Below are positions 54,396 through 57,347 of a stretch of 57,347 bases of DNA, piece after piece (position 1 is the stretch's first letter; each line of letters begins with the position of its first letter). A program made the translations under genes and the position numbers. The notes below the pieces were generated by a model. It saw nothing but the letters and a program-made list of their open reading frames with translations. It ran no database searches and was not told the origin of the DNA. Location of the stretch: contig NZ_PVNE01000026.1 of assembly GCF_003001905.1 (NCBI RefSeq), forward strand, positions 1 through 57,347, written 5' to 3'. This DNA is from Planifilum fimeticola (lineage in GTDB: Bacteria; Bacillota; Bacilli; Thermoactinomycetales; DSM-44946).

Positions 54396-55031
54396 ATGAC
54401 GATACGAAATTGGCTTTTTTTGTTTTTCACCACCCTGGCCCTGGGGGGCGTCGCGGCCCTTTTGATCGGCTTCCTGTTGGAACTCTTCATGGGGGAGATG
54501 GGACTCAGCCTGTCGCAGCGGCTGCTCGCGGGTCTGCTGTTCGGCGCGGTGGCGCAGATGGGCTTTTTTGCCTACCTGATCTTCAATTGGGTGGCATCCG
54601 GATTTTTCCGCAAGGATTTCTGGTTTCACACCGTCCAGGTTCTGCTTCTCCTCCTGGTGCTGGGTGAGGTGATCGTTTTCGGATATATGGCGGATACCGC
54701 AGGGAGAATCCTGGTTCCCGAAGCCCTTGTCGGATCCATCACCCTGGTCGTCGGGCTGTTGGTGGCGTTCTGGAAGACGAAGCTGACGAACCGACGGGGT
54801 TTCGTTCCCGCCCTCTTCTTTATGGTGGTGGCGACGCTGATCGAATCCGGCACCGCCCTCAAGCAGGACTCCCTGATGATGATGCTTTATACGGTGTTGA
54901 CGCTCCTGGTCTGCAATGCGTGGCAGATCCTGTGGATCCACCGCCTGGTGGCTCCCCCGAAGGCCGAGGGGGACAAAAGCCGGAAGAAAAAGAGCGTGGG
55001 CGCGCCGGCGGCGGCGGGTTCCAAAAAATAA
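54396..55031 (+). CDS. kbaA: KinB signalling pathway activator KbaA
   Basis: 211 aa (B. subtilis 198) with about six membrane helices and a Lys/Ala-rich tail. Conserved GFFAYLIFNWVASGFFRKDFW and NRRGFVPALFFMVVATLIE fit the KbaA family, needed for KinB input to the sporulation phosphorelay in B. subtilis. ATG 54396 follows GGGGAGAG at 7 nt; upstream in-frame sequence is antisense to gerD and not coding. It keeps the gerD-kbaA-pdaB order. Confidence 0.9.
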   Translation: MTIRNWLFLFFTTLALGGVAALLIGFLLELFMGEMGLSLSQRLLAGLLFGAVAQMGFFAYLIFNWVASGFFRKDFWFHTVQVLLLLLVLGEVIVFGYMADTAGRILVPEALVGSITLVVGLLVAFWKTKLTNRRGFVPALFFMVVATLIESGTALKQDSLMMMLYTVLTLLVCNAWQILWIHRLVAPPKAEGDKSRKKKSVGAPAAAGSKK

Positions 55032-55070
55032 AAACAGCCGAATCCGCTGATGACAACGTCAGGGTTCGGC
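55022..55070 (-). terminator. Terminator of pdaB
   Basis: A 9-bp stem with one wobble pairs 55037-55045 with 55062-55070. On the minus strand it is followed by a long U-rich tract (55023-55035). It overlaps the end of kbaA. Confidence 0.85.
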
Positions 55071-55092
55071 GCCTGATGATTTCCTGTTTCGG

Positions 55093-55857
55093 TCATTCGA
55101 CCGGATTTGTTTTCACTTTGGCCCCGGCGATCAATTCGGAAACCGTCACGAACTCGTAGCCCTTGTCCCGGAGCTTGTCGATGATTTCCGGCAGCGCTTC
55201 GTGGGTCTGACGGCAGGAATCGCTGGCATGCATCAGGATGATGTCTCCGGGGTGGGCCTTGCTGACCACGCGCTGAACGATTTTGTCCTTGCCGGGATTC
55301 ATCCAATCGAGGGAATCGGTGTCCCACTGGATGGTGGTGTAGCCCAGACTGTCGGCGATGCGCAGCACCCGTTTGTCGAAGTCCCCGTTGGGGAAACGGA
55401 TCAAATTGGGCTTTTTCCCCGTCAGCTTGGTCAGGATGTGATCCGCCTTGGAGATCTGCTCGCGGATTTTCTGTTCGCTGTAGGTGCTGTAATTGTCGTG
55501 CCGGTGGCCGTGGCTGCCGATTTCATAATTCATGTCGACGATCCGCTTGACGATGTCCGGGTGGCTTTCCGCCCAAGGGGAGGACAGGAAGAAGGTGGCC
55601 TTCTTCAACCCCTTCTGTTCCAGCACATCGAGGATGGGGCCGGCTCGCTCCTCCCCCCAGCTGATGTCAAAGGTGAGCGCCACTTGTTTTTTGTCGGTGT
55701 TCACGCTGTAGATCGCTTCGGGACCCGTTTCTACGGGGAGAAAGACTTGGATGTTTTTCTTCTCGGCATAGAAGATGCCTGCCGCAAAAAACAACGCGAC
55801 GACCAAAACGGCGATCTGCTTGATCCTTTTGCCGGACAAAACCCAGAAATAGTTCAA
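55093..55857 (-). CDS. pdaB: Polysaccharide deacetylase-family sporulation protein PdaB
   Basis: 254 aa, the same length as B. subtilis PdaB. One membrane anchor (about 12-29) precedes a NodB domain. Motif 1 is LTFDISW (D64; the second Asp of classical TFDD is replaced, as in B. subtilis PdaB). Motif 2 is SHGHRHDN with H116 and H120, so the metal histidines are kept, unlike the degenerate B. subtilis version. RFPNGDFD and HASDS follow. PdaB is needed for spore cortex maintenance. TTG 55857 is set by GGAGGTGGAGGG just upstream and matches the family N-terminus. Confidence 0.92.
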   Translation of the reverse strand: MNYFWVLSGKRIKQIAVLVVALFFAAGIFYAEKKNIQVFLPVETGPEAIYSVNTDKKQVALTFDISWGEERAGPILDVLEQKGLKKATFFLSSPWAESHPDIVKRIVDMNYEIGSHGHRHDNYSTYSEQKIREQISKADHILTKLTGKKPNLIRFPNGDFDKRVLRIADSLGYTTIQWDTDSLDWMNPGKDKIVQRVVSKAHPGDIILMHASDSCRQTHEALPEIIDKLRDKGYEFVTVSELIAGAKVKTNPVE

Positions 55858-55880
55858 TCCCTCCACCTCCGACGCCTCTG

Positions 55881-55912
55881 CGGTATGGGGGGTTGTACCC
55901 TGTCCCATACTA
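55881..55912. promoter_or_regulatory. Symmetric face-to-face SigG-like promoters for pdaB and the SpoIIM-like gene
   Basis: On the plus strand GGTATG (55882-55887), 18 bp and CATACTA (55906-55912, a perfect SigG -10). On the minus strand AGTATG (55906-55911), the same 18 bp and CATACCG (55881-55887). The palindrome arms GTATGGG/CCCATAC make each -35 the other's -10. Predicted starts suit both genes. The minus-strand -10 is the weaker match. Confidence 0.45.
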
Positions 55913-55968
55913 TGTGTATGCCGCCGGAGGGGGGTTATTCCATCGTTGCAGAGAAAGGGGAGGAACCG

Positions 55969-56601
55969 GTGGGACGAATAGCCCGAGCCTTATATGATGA
56001 GCGAAAATTGATCGGAGGTGCGGCACTGATTCTCTTCGCCGGCATGCTGATCGGGTATGTCAACGCGGAGACGATCGATTCAGCCCTTCGCCAATCGGGC
56101 ATGTATGAAGCCCTGGAACAGATGGTCAGGCGAATCCAGGAGAATCCGGATTTCTTATCCACCTTTGGCCTCATCTTTTTTAATAATGCGAGGGCGGCCG
56201 CCACGACCATCGGTTTGGGCATCTTTTTGGGGATATACCCGGCCTTGATGTTGTTGGCCAACGGGATGATGTTGGGAGTGATTCTGCATCAGTCGGCGGC
56301 GGAGGCGGGGGTTCATCCGCTGGTCCTCTTCGTCACCAAGGTGCTGCCCCACGGCATCCTGGAGCTGCCCGCCATCATCATCGCCGCGGCCTACGGCATG
56401 CGCTTGGGGATCACTTTTGTTCGCTGGCTCTTCAGCTGGTTCGTCCCCGGTAAGCGGTCGGCCGGATCGATGGAATGGCGAAGGCTGTTCGACAGGGTGC
56501 CGGCGGCGGTGGCCGTGGTCATGATTTTGCTCGTTCTGGCGGCGGCGATCGAGGCCGGTTTGATCATCGCGTTAGGAACCCGGGGAGGAGCGATCGGATG
56601 A
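55969..56601 (+). CDS. SpoIIM/DUF95-family integral membrane protein
   Basis: 210 aa with about five membrane helices. The segment LIFFNNARAAATTIGLGIFLGIYPALML and then LVLFVTKVLPHGILELPAI is the DUF95/SpoIIM signature (FxxN, then PHGIxELPA). SpoIIM itself belongs to the engulfment complex; many DUF95 relatives have unknown roles. GTG 55969 follows AAAGGGGAGGA; ATG 55918 is possible but lies at the predicted transcription start. It is inserted between pdaB and the rRNA operon and coupled to the next gene. Confidence 0.82.
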   Translation: MGRIARALYDERKLIGGAALILFAGMLIGYVNAETIDSALRQSGMYEALEQMVRRIQENPDFLSTFGLIFFNNARAAATTIGLGIFLGIYPALMLLANGMMLGVILHQSAAEAGVHPLVLFVTKVLPHGILELPAIIIAAAYGMRLGITFVRWLFSWFVPGKRSAGSMEWRRLFDRVPAAVAVVMILLVLAAAIEAGLIIALGTRGGAIG

Positions 56602-57014
56602 TGAAAGTGGATGTGATTTGGAAGGGAAATATCGCCTTTCAGGCGGAGACTTCCTCCGGGCACAGGGTGGTGATGGACGCGTCACCGCAGGCGGGGGGAG
56701 AGAACCGCGGACCCAGTCCGATGGAGACGCTGCTCGCTGCCGCCGGGGCCTGTTCCGGGATCGACATCGTGATGATTCTGGAGAAGATGCGCCTGCGCGT
56801 CGACGCCTTCTCGATGGAGGTATCCGGGGAACGGGCAGAGGATCATCCACGCCGGTTCACCCGGGTTCACGTCCATTACCGGCTGGAGGGGGATCTGCCG
56901 CCGGACAAGGTGCGGCGGGCGGTGGAGCTCTCCCGCGACAAGTACTGTTCGGTCCTCCGCTCCTTGAACGCCGAGGTGACCACCACTTTCTCGATCAACG
57001 GGGTGGAATATTGA
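56598..57014 (+). CDS. OsmC/Ohr-family protein
   Basis: 138 aa. The OsmC fold shows GPSPMETLLAAAGACSGIDI with C52 and LSRDKYCSVLRSL with C117, the peroxidatic and resolving cysteine pair of OsmC-type peroxide reductases. The conserved E/R partners are less clear, so substrate (organic peroxide or other) is open. ATG 56598 overlaps the preceding stop (ATGA); ATG 56601 is also possible. GGGGAGGAG is the SD. Confidence 0.88.
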   Translation: MMKVDVIWKGNIAFQAETSSGHRVVMDASPQAGGENRGPSPMETLLAAAGACSGIDIVMILEKMRLRVDAFSMEVSGERAEDHPRRFTRVHVHYRLEGDLPPDKVRRAVELSRDKYCSVLRSLNAEVTTTFSINGVEY

Positions 57015-57052
57015 TAGACTTTTTGTCGCGGAGATTTCCATTTATTTCAGGG

Positions 57053-57081
57053 TTGACATTTGGACAAAACCCCAATATACT
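57053..57081 (+). promoter_or_regulatory. rRNA operon promoter P1
   Basis: TTGACA at 57053-57058, a 17-bp spacer and TATACT at 57076-57081. It is the first of two tandem promoters, as in Bacillus rrn operons. Confidence 0.9.
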
Positions 57082-57150
57082 AGGCATTGTCGCTCCTCGA
57101 TGAGAGGGCGGGCGAAATGAAATCCGACGCCGCGTTCCAGAAAAAAGTTG

Positions 57151-57179
57151 TTGACTTCCGCGGGACGGTGTGATAAAAT
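57151..57179 (+). promoter_or_regulatory. rRNA operon promoter P2
   Basis: TTGACT at 57151-57156, a 17-bp spacer and TAAAAT at 57174-57179 in the context TGTGATAAAAT. An A-run at 57141-57146 upstream could act as an UP element. Confidence 0.88.
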
Positions 57180-57184
57180 ATAAA

Positions 57185-57236
57185 CCGCCGCGAGAGAGGC
57201 GGCGGAAACGAGGAAGAAAGCGTTCCTTGAAAACTG
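57185..57236 (+). promoter_or_regulatory. rRNA leader: boxB-like hairpin and boxA-like sequence
   Basis: CCGCCGC (57185-57191) pairs with GCGGCGG (57199-57205). GTTCCTTGAAAACTG at 57222-57236 resembles the Bacillus boxA region used by NusB-S10 antitermination. Confidence 0.6.
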
Positions 57237-57281
57237 AAGAGCGAAAGAAGGGCCCGTGATTCTTTTGAGCTCTATCAAACT

Positions 57282-57347
57282 TTTTTAGGAGAGTTTGATC
57301 CTGGCTCAGGACGAACGCTGGCGGCGTGCCTAATACATGCAAGTCGG
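57282..57347 (+). rRNA. rrs: 16S ribosomal RNA, 5' end (cut by the window)
   Basis: The conserved 16S 5' sequence GGAGAGTTTGATCCTGGCTC begins at 57288 and continues through the region ending in TACATGCAAGTCGG. By analogy with Bacillus the mature 5' end is near 57282. Only about 66 bases are present. Confidence 0.97.

Noticed and set aside
55201-55968. Long plus-strand extension of the SpoIIM-like gene
   Set aside because: It is antisense to pdaB. The SD supports GTG 55969, and ATG 55918 is at the predicted transcript start.

Overview
The window reads as one stretch of core chromosome from a GC-rich, endospore-forming member of the Bacillales. Gene order follows the Bacillus subtilis segment that runs from the yacL region through the str, S10, spc and alpha ribosomal clusters to cwlD, gerD, kbaA, pdaB and an rRNA operon. 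High GC, frequent GTG and TTG starts, strong AGGAGG-type ribosome binding sites and the sporulation genes suggest a thermophilic relative such as Thermoactinomycetaceae. That family assignment is inference, not proven here.

Layout. 1-3400: two terminator hairpins, carD, then yacL-ispD-ispF. 3400-4330: about 0.5 kb with no recognised gene where Bacillus carries gltX, then a cysteine T-box leader. 4331-8164: cysE, cysS, mrnC, rlmB and rae1 packed head to tail. 8248-12720: sigH, rpmG-secE-nusG, rplK-rplA and rplJ behind an L10 leader. 12800-26442: rplL, an RsmC-like methyltransferase, rpoB, rpoC, rplGB, rpsL, rpsG, fusA, tuf. 26717-28834: an inserted pair (orphan peptide-binding lipoprotein and a small CCG-motif protein) between str and S10. 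29109-47850: one long co-directional run rpsJ to rplQ, including secY, adk, map, a KOW protein, infA, rpmJ and rpoA, then ecfA1-ecfA2-ecfT-truA. 48037-48897: rplM-rpsI behind an L13 leader. 49198-57014: mixed-strand sporulation and accessory region (YbjQ-like, YbaK-like, cwlD, Mrp/SalA, an ImmA-like protein, gerD, kbaA, pdaB, a SpoIIM-like protein, an OsmC-like protein). 57053-57347: tandem rRNA promoters and the first 66 bases of a 16S gene.

How the genes work together. Most of the window makes ribosomes, RNA polymerase, elongation factors and the Sec channel, with RNA maturation enzymes (MrnC, RlmB, Rae1, TruA, RsmC-like) and supply enzymes (CysE, CysS, Adk, Map). Control is visible as leaders (T-box, L10, L13) and as six promoters that share an exact TTGAC-N17-TAAnnT geometry. 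The right end carries spore germination and cortex functions with SigG-like promoters.

No clearly new multi-gene system was found. The best leads are the CCG protein next to an orphan binding lipoprotein, the ImmA-like protein that has lost the first zinc histidine, the S10 promoter nested in a terminator, and the symmetric SigG-like promoter pair between pdaB and the SpoIIM-like gene.
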